Translations under genes and position numbers: made by a program | Notes under the pieces: model-generated | The model's input: the letters and a program-made list of their open reading frames with translations, nothing else | The model's database searches: none | Told to the model about the DNA's origin: nothing | From: Pagrus major | Taxonomy: Eukaryota; Chordata; Actinopteri; Spariformes; Sparidae | DNA: 64,000 nt | Reading direction: 5' to 3' | Assembly (NCBI RefSeq): GCF_040436345.1 | Contig: NC_133234.1 | Coordinates: forward strand, 12,275,446-12,339,445 | Part shown: one piece after another, positions 43,601-55,115 of the stretch | Layout: each line of letters opens with the position of its first letter | Numbering within the stretch: the first letter of the stretch is position 1

Positions 43601-44845
43601 GCAGCTTCCTCTGGAGCCATAAAAGCCTTTATAATACTGCAGTAGTTCTCCCTAAGACCTGTAAACACACTTTAATGTATAAAATTGGTGGAGTTTTAAG
43701 AAGAAACTATTTTTGTAGTTTGTTCATCAATAAGACTTGCATTACTATCAGAAATTGTCAGTTTTATTGTGAAAATACATTTGGTACACAAAGCAATTTT
43801 ATAAGATTGCATTAAGTAAAAGAAGCCAGTGCATGTACAGTATATACAATAAGAAATAGAAAGCAAGAGAAAAAAGCAGGAAATGTTAGTTATTGCTCAG
43901 TATCATCGTCGGCTGGCCTGGTGGAAGTTTAACACAAATCTTCACTGGAGTCCCTTTAAAACTGTGCTTGTCACTTGCAGTTGATGCAAAACAACACTGC
44001 AAGATACTTTAAAATAAATAATAGAAAAATCTAAATAAAAGAAAAATGGAACGAAAAGAGGAAGTATCTGTATTTGAAGTGATTTTGCTGCCAGAGGGAA
44101 AGGCAGTTTACCCACAAGCAGACAGATCCAAAATATGACCTGAAACTTTGTCAGTCACATAAAATATCTCAGTAACCACATACTGCATGATGTTGTGAAG
44201 ATAAAAAACATCTTGAACTATAAAAAACAAGTGGAAAACAACAACCCTGCCCATCGTGGTTCTTGCTGGTTTTCGATCCCTCACAAAATTACAAACAGAC
44301 GCATATCTGTTTGCCTTGTTGTAGACCTGAAATGACAGGTCTAGAGTTAGTAAGCATGGAGACTGTGTATAGCTCCACCTAAAACAGTGTACAGTAGGTG
44401 TCAAATTTTCTTCACTTACAGTACATTCCTTGCTACATTCCCATGTGTTAGCAGTTTGGGATTGTATGTCTAGTGTTGCAAACATCCTGTCCTACAAGTG
44501 CTGGGATGGTAACGTGTGGATTCTGGGGTGGTGACAGAGAAAAATGCAGCTAACGTCTCCTAAAACCTAGTAACATTAAAACAGACAAGACAATGTTGTA
44601 ATGACCTGCAATACAGGGTCTGTTTTGGTCTCAAAAGACCCAGTAACAATGACTGAATACAGTTGGTAACACTTTATAATCACCATCATCAATAAATGGT
44701 AAAATATAGTTAATTGAACTTTAGTTAATAGTTGTTTCACTGTTAGCAAAAAAGCAATTGTTTATTGTTTAGTTGCAACTAATGTTTATAAACCTTTACA
44801 ATTGCTTATTAATGGTTTATAAAGCATTTCATTGTGTGTTTGCTA
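40643..44845. other. znf646 3' UTR and intergenic DNA
   Basis: AT-rich sequence without a recognised gene. Part of it is probably the znf646 3' UTR. It contains one fold-back MITE, given separately. ORFs here are short and unsupported. Confidence 0.5.
43398..43699. mobile_element. fold-back MITE of about 300 bp
   Basis: The element is bounded by TTAA, and almost its whole length is one inverted repeat. The left arm AAAGGGTAACTCCACCAATT pairs with the right end, and the inner blocks GTGTGTTTACAGG and GGCTCCAGAGGAAGCTGCATG reappear in complement. The loop is around 43520-43590. Confidence 0.8.
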
Positions 44846-45196
44846 TTAAAGGTGCAGTATGTAGTTTTGGGAAGAAAGAAGCGAAAGATCTTCACTGACT
44901 GAATTTTCTGCCTAAACAAACTAAATAAACAAACTCCCTTTGTTTTCATGACTGAATAAACAAACTAACCTTAAAGAACAACACAATTTCATACTGTTTG
45001 TTTATATTTGGCGGACCCTGCCACCTTTCTAGCTTCAAACAGTGTTCTGGGGACCTTATTTTCCTCTGAGAACAGTTTGTTTATTCAGTTATTGGAATAA
45101 TAAATTGTTGAGTTTGTATTATTACCTCATTAATATTGTAAATATTAAAACTCTGAGTTTGAATTTCCTCTCCAAAACTGCATATTTCCCCTTTAA
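44846..45196. mobile_element. MITE with TTAA ends, copy 2
   Basis: Same family and orientation as 8629-9002, with TTAA at both borders and the shared interior GGCGGACCCTGCCACCTTTC. The right end is more diverged (CTGCATATTTCCCCTTTAA). Confidence 0.75.
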
Positions 45197-46558
45197 CTAA
45201 AGTGTAATTATTTATTAATTTACCATTTAGTGAATGATGGTTATTATACAGTTTGCTCCTTTAATCGACAGCATTATTGTATGAGACTACTAAAAGAACA
45301 GGTACACCGAGGTACTGGCAGGGTCAAAGCTAAAACACATTTCTGTAAAAGTAGCTACATTCAAACGGCCTTAATGTGCCTAACAGTATGCCTTGGTCAC
45401 ATGGTGATTTATCTCTAAGAGGCTGTTGTGTTAAATGACCAGCAGAATGACCCCGTCTAACCCCACCGACGTGCTGGAGATCAAACTGCAGCCCAGCAGG
45501 CAGCAGTAGCTGTGTTACATTCATGGAGTCCTGCTGGCAAACAGCACGATACTACAGGATTTGAAAAGCATCCCTCTCTCTGAAGAAAGGACTGGAGTTT
45601 TATCTTACTTCTGAATCAAACAGCTGTAAATCAGCAGAGGTCATCCAGATCAAAATCTCTTCTAAATGGAACATTAAGGCACACAAAATCTGTGAAATGA
45701 TACCACTAATGAAATGTTACTATCCCTACAGAGGTGTGAGAGTTGCTTGTTGTAGGTCCCGTGGTCACTGTGGGACCTACACTGAGCGTGAGAACTGAGC
45801 ATGTCTCGTTCACTCAAGAGTCTCATAAATTAAAATGGTCCGATTCTGGTCAAGAGACACTCTGCAGTCAGAGTATACAGTTCATGGTCCAGAGTTTTCT
45901 CCGTCCGGCTTTGAACCAGTCACTCCGTGGTTCTGTCACATCGGTTTCCAGAGGATGATGAGGCTGTGGAGGCCATGACAGTCATTTAGTTATCTTTTTC
46001 ATTACAGTATGTTGAATTGTGGGCAATTTACAACAAACATTCACACTTTAATCTGGCTTTGTTCTGAATCTAGTGTGAAGGAACCAAAAAATCATGCACA
46101 CTGTCGATCACTTGTCACTTTATCTAGGTCTTGACTGGCTAAAAATATTATCTTTTCATTTACAAAATTCATATCCCTTTTTTGTTTGTACTTTCACAGA
46201 GTTTTGATCCAACGTCCTCGTCTAAAATACTTTTTTTTAGAACTACTCTTAGAGCTTTGTAGTAATTGTTATAGGCTAAATCTATTCAAATACATTTAAA
46301 AAGCAGTCTTTACTTTAAACATGTTATACTTTGTACAGCTATCAAGTCTCCAACAAGTCAAAGCAAACACTTAAAGGATAAGTTCACCAAAAAATGATAA
46401 TTCAGTCATTCACAGCAAAACAGCGTTGTAGCATTCTCCAACACAACTGATTAGATGGGGACTTGTTTGTTTGTAAAATGTACAAAAACAACTGAAAGAA
46501 GACATAAAATGGCTCCGTATACTGCAGGTTGAAGCTTAAATTATACTTACTGAAATGT
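45197..46558. other. spacer and tnfrsf12a 3' region
   Basis: No gene is confirmed. A GC-rich island at 45425-45510 has short open frames on both strands. A small perfect 9-bp inverted repeat (GTAGGTCCC...GGGACCTAC) lies at 45754-45782. A MITE fragment occupies 46371 to about 46530, immediately beyond the tnfrsf12a stop codon. Confidence 0.45.
46371..46530. repeat. TTAA-type MITE fragment in the tnfrsf12a 3' UTR
   Basis: It begins TTAAAGGATAAGTTCACC and follows the internal sequence of the 24937-25506 element (for example the block around ACAGCGTTGTAGCATTCTCC). It fades out about 28 bp from the tnfrsf12a stop codon. No right terminus is visible. Confidence 0.6.
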
Positions 46559-49500
46559 TTAAAGTTGATAAAGTGGCCCTGCAGTTTCTTCAATGGGCTC
46601 TGTAAAAAAAAAAAAAAATCAAGAAGAAAGTAAGCATTTTTTTCCCATACCAAAAAGGCCTTATAGAGGCATTTTAGATAAACAACACATTGTTTATCCA
46701 AAATGCCTCTATAAGGCCTTATTCACAGCAGACAGTCTTGACTTGTCATATTGGGAAAAACACTAACAATAACATTCATGATGGCTCTGTTTTATTTAAG
46801 TGTCCCAATAATGAGGAAGACAGCGAGCCAACATGCACAGAGCCAGGACCCTTAAACTGAAGCAGCTTAATGGAATTCAGCCGTCGTTCTTGTAACTGTT
46901 TGCACATGTGCTTTTTCAACTGTGACATGTGAAAAAAAACCCAAATGCAATAGTCTCTGAAAATAAGGGAACAGATAAAACTTATTTTCTTTGCCACTTT
47001 TTGATGCTTTGTGACACAGCTGCACAGCCCTCATACCAAAAAAAGTGAAGTGAACGCAGTGTGCTCCAGTTTACCGAGAATCACTCTGCACCAGGGACAT
47101 GACTTGATTTTTAAAGTATTACTCAAGCCCAAAGTAATCTTCTCCCTTAGTCTTAGTAACAAATAAGGTTTTTACCCCAAATTGAAGAAAACCTTTTATT
47201 TCTGGGATTTCAGCGTATGCAGCAGTGTTGTGAACCAATCTCAGATTTCAAGTTTAAAGAATCTCACCACGTAGAGGCCGTTTGTGTGACTTGCGTCGAT
47301 GCACCATGACCCCAATAATCAACGCGGCACTGACCAGCACCACAGCCAGCACTGAGAAGCTGGTGATGGCCGCCAGTTTCCACACATCAGGTGTCTCCTC
47401 CACAGATTTGCCTGTTGACAAACACAAAAACAACATAAGCTGCAGCTCTGAAAGAAGGGATACCACAGTAATGTCAGATCTGAGTCACCGCCTTACATGT
47501 GTTGCATGACGGGGTCTTTGGGTACTGCTTGCATGATGTACACGGCAAACAAAGATCCAAATCTGAGTTCCAAAACTCTGAACTGCGGCACTGACCTGCA
47601 CACAGAAACACATCAGAGATCATCTGTTAGTCAGTTCTTCAGTGATTTACTGGGAAGCAAAAAGTCAAATGGTTTATTTCACACTGCTTAACCCTATGAA
47701 ATGCTTTGATGTGGATGTAAAATTAAGAGGAAAAGGGGGACTGAATATACAGGACCCACTAATACCCCCTTCACACTGGACAAAAAACACACTAATATCC
47801 ACTAACATCTGCCTTTTGTCTGTAATGTGAATGGGTACAATCAGCATTTACTCCTGTGTCTAATGACTCTGCAGTAGTCACAGGTGTTTATCGTCTCCAC
47901 CTCCGATTGGCTGTGATGGAAACACAGCAACTGGGTGATCAGCCTGTGATCAGTATTGCCCATGTGCAAAGCTAAACAGAGATGAGAAAGAAACATGACG
48001 TCCCATTCCTTAGCTACTTCAACCATCAGCTCTGGTAAAAAAAAAAAAAAGTGCCAAACCCAAATGTTATTACTTACTTAATTATTCTTAACATCTTTTG
48101 GACGTAGTCTGGTGGGGTATATGATCTGCTACTTTCTACTGTTCCCTATTTTCCAGCACATTCCTGATGATGAATGTGAAACACAAGGAGAAAACAAAAC
48201 CTGAGACAATTTCGATGTACAAGTGGTAGAAGATTCTAGTATGAATAGGTATGGATGCGGAGAGGGGCTCACAGAGAAGTCCAAACGTTTGTGCTATGCC
48301 CCTGGAGACTGACGCAAATGTTTTAGAAACCAACCAAACTTCCTGAATAAAAAGAAAATAAACTATAACCAGGTGACTGCCATGAGAAACTCAGCTGGAA
48401 TCAGCTCGTACAGTAAAAGGTGTGACCTGAGCTTAACACGTGAGGAGGAACTGTGTGGTTTTCTTCTTCTCATAAACTAAAACTGGGAAATTCCTGTGGG
48501 TCAGACTGCTGATGCAACTCGATTTCATGAGAGAGAGAATTACTGGGTAACTTCTGGCGCGCGAATGGGGCAGGCAGGCAGTGTGTGAAGAGCAGGATGT
48601 GTTTTCACAGTGAGTGCTTCCTCTGAATTGTTTTGGTTCTTCTGCGTACGTGTGCGGCTTCCAGAGAACGAAGTAACGTGTCTGTGAGAAACAAGTCGAC
48701 GGAGAGAAAATGTCTACCTCTGTGTGGACACAATGGAAAGCTTCATCTCTTTTTATGGCAGCCAGACAGCTGAACAATTAAAGCTGTGCACTTCCCAAAA
48801 GATAAGAAAGGAATTAGCCTGAAGATGTGACACAGTTAACGCCGATAACAAGCTCAGTGTTGAGACTGTTTTAGTGTTTTAATCGTGTGAGGCTTTCTCT
48901 GCAGGTTTAACATCCTGGCTTCGGTTAAGAACAGGCACGTATGCATAAATACCCCAAAGTCAGGGATGAAGTAATGACATCAAAACACATCTACAAAACA
49001 AAATCACAACCTAATAAGATGAACGAAACAACGGCATACATGACAAAGCCACAGATAGTGTAACAAGGAAACAGTCTACAGACATTTGATGGGTAAAATG
49101 ATGATAATCTCTCTTCCTCCTCAGTGTCACACATGAATTTGCATGGCCAACTTCTTTTGTGTCTACTTAAACAAGGCACCACCCAAAGTCTAAATTGAGT
49201 CATCATTTGTGGTAACTCTCAGATTCAACCTTGCTTAGTGAAAACAGTACCAAAACTATCAGAGAAGCGAGTTTGACGTAGATTAAAAGCGATTAAATGA
49301 ATGTGTTAAAGGAAACTGTGGTCGCTTTAATGACAACAACAACAGGTTACTGGTATTGTCACATCAGACTCATCAAAATTAAAGGACAAAGTCATGCTAT
49401 CAAGATGTGTGAAACTGTAGCAGACGTGATGGTGTTGCAGATTTTTGAAAGGCGGAAATCATCTGTAGATATTTGACCGATAAAATGATGATGACTCTTT

Positions 49501-52500
49501 GTTCAGTGTAAATATTCAAGCTTGAACACAGTGCTGCACTTAAAGCTGCATGAGTTAAGGTCAAGTATCAGTGAGTTGTAGGCTATATAGCAGTGGTCTG
49601 AACACTGTGACAAGGACATTCAGTGGTTATTTACTAATACAACACTCTAAAGAAAGTGCTGCATTAAGTAGTAGTTTAGTAGAAGTACTTATGCAGATGA
49701 GATGAATGTTACTTACTTAAGTTTGAAAAGTACTCTTATTCTGAAAAATGGCATCTTTGACTTATATATTATTAGATATTACATTATTAGATTGCTAATA
49801 CTGATGCATCAATGTAACATTTTACAGTACAGCAGTATATTTCAGTGGCCTTCACCCCAGGGTTTGGGTCCGCCCCAAAGTGTCACACCATAAATCTGGA
49901 GGGTCGTAAGATGATTGACAGGGTGGGAAAGACATTTTAAATTAGTAATTTTTTTTTTTTTTTTACTTTTCTTAAATCTTTGTGAAATATTAGCTGATTT
50001 GCCTCTTTAAGCCTCTAATGGTTGTTTAAGTGAAACCATGTGAGAAGTGTAAGGGGGGAAATGTCTCTGGGGGAAATGGTGGAACAGCTCACACATCATA
50101 AACATCTGCAACATGACAAGGGTCCCAACTAGAAACTGCTTTTTTTGTGAAGGGTTACCATCCAAACAAGCTTGTTATATTTATTCTAAAGGATGAATAT
50201 TATGCTAATTTTCAGATTCATAATTTTATTTTAGGTTACTGCGAGAATAGGTTTACATGCTTTAGTGCTCAAAAAACACATCAGTTTTCTCATGCTGTCC
50301 AGTGCTGCAGCTCTGTATTCCCCCTCTGTTTTAGCTCCTGTCTCTTTAAGACCCCCCTCCTGAATATCTAGTCTCCTCTGATTGGTCAGCTCACACACCT
50401 GAGCCAGTATTACTAGCAACAACAGAGCAGCTGTGCCAAATCAATTCTTACATGCCAAACTAGCCACTAGGCATAAATTATGCAAATGTGTGTCATGGTG
50501 ACGTAGTGTGATGTCACAAAGTTACAGAATTATAGGCGGGACTACTGACAAGGTGTTTCAGGAGCAGTGTTTTCTGTGGGAGAAAGGAGCTTCTGTTGGT
50601 GTGGGCTTTGAGCTTTTTAACTTTCAAGACCTTTTACATAGAGAAGAACCTTTATAACACACTGAAGGAAAGGAAAACAACGAAAAAGAATAATAGGTCT
50701 CCTCTAATAAGCTTTTTGTATGTTTATTTAAGTTACTAGTAATTGTAGCTGTCTGATAAATTCAGTGAGATGTGAAAATATTTACCACTAATATGGAGGA
50801 GGTAAAAATATAAATTAACATGGAGAAATTCTCAAGTATAAGTAGATAAGTCACTTCCTGCCACTGGTGAATTAGGACTCTGACTAACAATAACATTCAT
50901 GATTTATTAATCACCTGTTTTTTTCCACAATGAATCATTCAGCCTTTAAAGCATAAGAACATGGGTAAAAATGTCCCAAAGCCTGATCTTACTTCTATAA
51001 ATGAGCCTCTTTTGTATTTCCACAGGTTTTAGTTTACTATCACTCAAGACAAGGAAAAGCAGAAAATCCTCACAACCGAGGAGTTAAAACTGGAGGAGGA
51101 GTTTGACTCATCCTGTGAAGACAGTTGAACAAAGTCTCCTGTTCTGTGGCTCTGGAGGGACCAAGTGTGAGTAAGCCTGATGATGTCAAAGTGATGTCAT
51201 TGGATTGGCTTGATCGTAAGACCTTTTAACAGAAAGCCTGTGTGACACACTGGAAGTACGGAGTTTGAAAGACATTTAGGAGGCAAGGAGGGTCTAACAA
51301 AAGATGCAATTAAGTTGCATTATGGGAAATGTAGGGTCCAGTGTGTGACACATGACCAAAAGTCAGTATATCTCAGGCTCCACTGGTTTGAAGTTGACTT
51401 TTCTTTTCTTAAATTTGTCGCTTGTGTATTCTAAACTTTATGGGTATGCAATACTAAATTGCCCCTTTAATAGAATTAATTGCCCCTTTAATTGTATAAC
51501 TGTTCAACATCCATAAAGAAGTGAACCTTAGACCCGGAATGACATTTCCAAAACATGAGATCCACAGGTGGGTGTGCTATATGGGTGTTTTAGCACAGGT
51601 CATTGCTACACCAGCTGCAGCCAAAAGGCACCTGCTGCAAAACTCATGTTTGAGGCATTTTGACCTCTAACTCTCTGGTTATGTTACAGCCACATGCTCA
51701 GGCCCCCAGAGACTCTCCGTCCTCCACAGCCACCCCGCCCACAGAGCCGGGCTGACTCACTTTATAGTCGTGGTCAGAGTAAAAATGTGTCACAGTTCTT
51801 GTAAGTATTTATCTGGGAGATTTCAGCCCTGCATCATCCTGAGAGTCCGGCTGGGTTCAAAGGGTCAGCAGAGGGAAGTGAACCTTGACTGCTGGCTGAC
51901 CTCTGACCAGACCACATCTAAGAAGTGGAGCTTGTTGTTGCTCAAAGAAGACATGAAACCACAGATTGAACTGATTATATGTCAACCAAGTTTCTGAGCT
52001 TGAGTTTAACTGATAGACTGAGAAAGAAATAATTTTTTGGGGGGAGTGAAGTTTACATCTAAAATCTGGGAACAAGAAGAAGCTCAGAGCAACTTTTCTC
52101 CTCCTGACAAAGAAGACCTTGGCAAAACCTCAGCACCTAGCCTGACAAAGGGTGTTTTTGGGTGTGGGGGATTGCTGTGTTTTGTCATAAACTAGAAGGG
52201 GGTGGGTGGACCGGCAGCTGATGTCCAGATGTAGAGATGGTTTCACACGGGAGGATATCTAGACTGAGCATGTTTTGAGTTTGGTGAGTTAAAATGAATT
52301 TGTTAACTCACGGGCCTGAGGAAACGGTCCTCACACATGCAATTATTCAAGATTTTGTGTTCTCAGTGCAATCTGAGTCTGGTGTTCTCCACTGGGATTA
52401 AATCCAAACTTCAGACGGCTATGGAAACAAAGTCCAAACCTCTTCTTTTTTTCCCTCTTCTTCCTCCTCTTCTTTTGAGAGACAGTTAAAAGTGTATCTT

Positions 52501-52925
52501 CTCTGCTGAACGGACACAGGCAGTGCACCCTTTCCATGTGGCCTGTCCTGCTCACCCTGGGGCGCGGATGGATGGGGTGAAATAAGGCGATCGGAATGCG
52601 GAACCGGTGAGAAATGCAGCTGGTAAAGGAAGCGGCTTTGTAAGCAGACACACTATCTGACTCCAGTATTATAAGGAGGACCAGATTAAAGCAGTGTAAT
52701 CCATGTTCACAGAGAGAAAAGTGCCCAAGAATCAAATGCAGACATGAGAATTTTTTTAAAAAAAGCAATGAAGTCATAAATATGACATCTGTGAACAAAA
52801 ACAATATTGTTGTTAGAATAAAAAAAAAACTCATCTGACTTACTTTTCTCTGCGCTCACACCATAGAAATTGGTCACGGCCGCTATAATAAGTCCGCACA
52901 GCGCGCAGAGAGCGTTTGAAGCCAT
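46559..52925 (-). CDS. TNF receptor superfamily member 12A (Fn14, TWEAK receptor)
   Basis: There are four small exons on the minus strand: 52844-52925, 47497-47595, 47268-47411 and 46559-46599. They are in phase and encode 121 aa; human Fn14 has 129. Residues 1-25 are a signal peptide (cleavage likely after GVSA). The single cysteine-rich domain has six cysteines spaced C-x12-C-x2-C-x2-C-x8-C-x2-C, which is the spacing I recall for human Fn14, with the matching phrase NSDLDLC. A transmembrane helix (WKLAAITSF to GVMV) and a basic stop-transfer HRRKSHKR follow. The last exon, only 13 codons, supplies PIEET, the TRAF-binding motif of Fn14. The receptor sits at the plasma membrane, binds TWEAK and signals through TRAFs to NF-kB. 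Intron 1 is 5.2 kb. AP-1 sites upstream fit its known growth-factor induction. Confidence 0.92.
46655..46720. repeat. near-perfect 31-bp hairpin in tnfrsf12a intron 3
   Basis: The arms at 46655-46685 and 46690-46720 are complementary at 30 of 31 positions, with a 4-nt loop (CACA). The arm begins AAGGCCTTATAGAGGCATTT. It lies in the intron between the third and fourth tnfrsf12a exons. Confidence 0.9.
47596..52843 (-). other. tnfrsf12a intron 1
   Basis: This 5.2-kb intron has no recognised gene. It carries an inverted copy of a dispersed repeat (50190-50592), a hAT-like end motif near 49843, and an AP-1 consensus (TGACTCA) at 51753-51759. Confidence 0.75.
50190..50592 (-). repeat. dispersed repeat, copy B
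   Basis: Reverse-oriented relative of 14364-14725, sharing AGTCTCCTCTGATTGGTCAG, GACGTAGTGTGATGTCA and GGCGGGACTACTGAC blocks. Non-coding. Confidence 0.75.
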
Positions 52926-53031
52926 GATGTCTGCGGGTGAAAAGCTGCTCGCTGTCGGCTACACAATTCCCGAAAGTTCATCTGATTAACAGTCCTTGCT
53001 GGGCTTCAGCATGGAAAAGCGAGCATCAGAG

Positions 53032-53107
53032 TGAGTCACCCGGAGGAGTCTGCGCCTTGTTTTAATAGCGCACACACCCACGCTAACAGTTCAACTCCTA
53101 TGAGTCA
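53032..53107 (-). promoter_or_regulatory. tnfrsf12a core promoter with two AP-1 sites
   Basis: Perfect TGAGTCA sites lie at 53032-53038 and 53101-53107, about 110 and 180 bp upstream of the ATG. A TATA-like TATTAAAA (minus strand) lies between them at 53060-53067, which would place transcription start near 53030. This matches the immediate-early, growth-factor-inducible behaviour known for Fn14. The sites are seen; the function is inferred. Confidence 0.5.
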
Positions 53108-53424
53108 TTTCCTATGTACTGTAGTGCTCGGATTCTCTTGTGCGCACTCCCCGGCAGACTCACAGGAAACTCCTCTACCAGTGTGTGTGTGTGGTTTCAT
53201 TTGATTCGCTTCAAGTGAAAGTTTCAATCAAACCACCTCAGGTATGAGAGTTTCACTACTATTTCATATATTTAAGTGCCACACCCTGGAGGCTTTTTTG
53301 TCCTTGTAGCAGTGCGCTTGTGTAGTCTGGACTTAATAGTGTTCTCATTGTTATTACCACGCCTGTCGACGTCATTCTCTCCCCCCTGCCAAAAAACACA
53401 AGTCTCTGGCATGAGAGAGGGTCC

Positions 53425-53472
<48 letters not shown>

Positions 53473-55115
53473 GAGAGAGAGAGGAACAGCAACTGAGGCA
53501 AAAACAGATGACACTCTCTAGAAAAATCCTGCCTTTTGAAGCCTTTTGGGAGAGTCTGCTCAAAGTTAAAAGTTAGATACGTGTTATCTGGAAATGCTTG
53601 AGTGCCCTCTGTAGATACAAAACAACTGTGGTGGGTGGTTCTTTTTTTTTTTTGGAAACTAACATTTGAATAGTGTCCCTGACGCAGGGTGGTGTTATTA
53701 ATGTCTGGGTGTAGCCTGCTGCAGCACAAATATGCAATAACAAAGCCAGTGGACGCATGCCTGGAGTGCTATCAGGTTGGCCCTGTGTCACAGTATTGTC
53801 TCATTTATTGATGAGGAACATCAGTTACTACGGCAACATCTGCTGTGTGGCATACAAATCATCAATTAAAGCACAAAGTGAAAACTACTCATTTATTTAT
53901 GCACATTCATGAGTAAATATGTTTTTACCATCACATTATTCTTATTTTTGCCAGCAGTCTGACTTCACTGTTCCCAAATGCCTGATAAAACTTTTCTTTT
54001 TCACATATTCACTCTTTTCCTCCAGCCTGGAACTTTTTATGTGTGAGCTACATGGTGTGAACTGCCTTTCCCACAAGAGCTAACGTCAAACAGACGCTAA
54101 CCAACCTCCCAGTAAATAGTTCACATCATCAGAGCAGAGGAGAAGGAGTTTCATTGGCTCAATTAGGTTTGAAGCATGTTGTTAAACAGATGTTTTTGTA
54201 CTCGACTGTCACGGCTAACCTTTAGCGAAGCGGTCTTCGAGGACCTGGAGCAGCTCAGCCCACTAAGGACACCCATATGAGCCGACTTTCCACTGCAGTG
54301 ATTTCATCAGTAATGAGGCACTATAAGCTGCAGATGTTGTGTCAAACTCTCCAGCAGGAACCATGGCAACAGGATGAACACACACAGAGGACCTTGCCCA
54401 AGGTGATCCAAACAGTCCTGTATGTGCTGACTGTGTGCCAAACTAGCTTTCGTTTCTCAGGCATTGTTAACATAATACCCTGACTTGAGAAGTTGAGACA
54501 ATTCTGGCTGTTGTAGTTTATAGATTAGAAACATATTTAGTTTCACACATGCAATCCTCATGTCTGTAAATGATGGTTTCTTTTAATTTTGATGTTTCGA
54601 TTTCAGCTTCACCGATTTTACAGGATTTCCAGCAGGACAAAACAATTCAGAGAAAATGCTTCAGGGACAATCAACTATGTACCACTGCAGTTATTTCCAA
54701 GTTTTTCAATACATAAAAAAAAAAAAAAAAAGCTAAAGAAATGTTTAAAAGTGGGCCCAGTCAGTTTTTCTTTTAAAAAAAGGGGCTGTTTAACATGGCA
54801 AGAATGACAAGGACAGGAAAACAGTGCAGAGCAGCTCAACATGTAAGAATATCACTGTGTGCACAAACAACTGTGTTTATTAACTACAGCACAACACTCT
54901 CAGTCAGGTGCATCACTATCTGTTTGGTCACCAAATTAAATCACCAGGTAGTGATGATGCGGTAAAACAAGTCTTTCCAAAGAGAGTTTAAAACAAGGAG
55001 ACAAAACGTCTGCCCCTTTGAATAAATCTTCAGTTCCTTTGTCTCATCTCTATCCTTTTTCCTCCTTTGGTTCTGTCTACTCATTTCTCTTTTCACTCCT
55101 CCGTCCCTCTGTGAA
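53108..55115. other. spacer between tnfrsf12a and rnf40
   Basis: No gene is seen. Contains a CA microsatellite at 53427-53468 and A/T homopolymers near 53641 and 54715. The right part should include the rnf40 3' UTR. Confidence 0.5.
53427..53468. repeat. (CA)n microsatellite
   Basis: About 21 CA units followed by a short GA run. ORFs crossing it on both strands are artefacts of the repeat. Confidence 0.95.

Noticed and set aside
45740-46000. Candidate last exon of tnfrsf12a on the minus strand reading PLETD
   Set aside because: Its phase does not fit the preceding exon, whereas 46559-46599 fits exactly and encodes the genuine PIEET TRAF motif.
53259-53729. 156-codon minus-strand ORF and its plus-strand counterpart
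   Set aside because: The frames exist because the CA microsatellite is open in all frames. There are no domain features.
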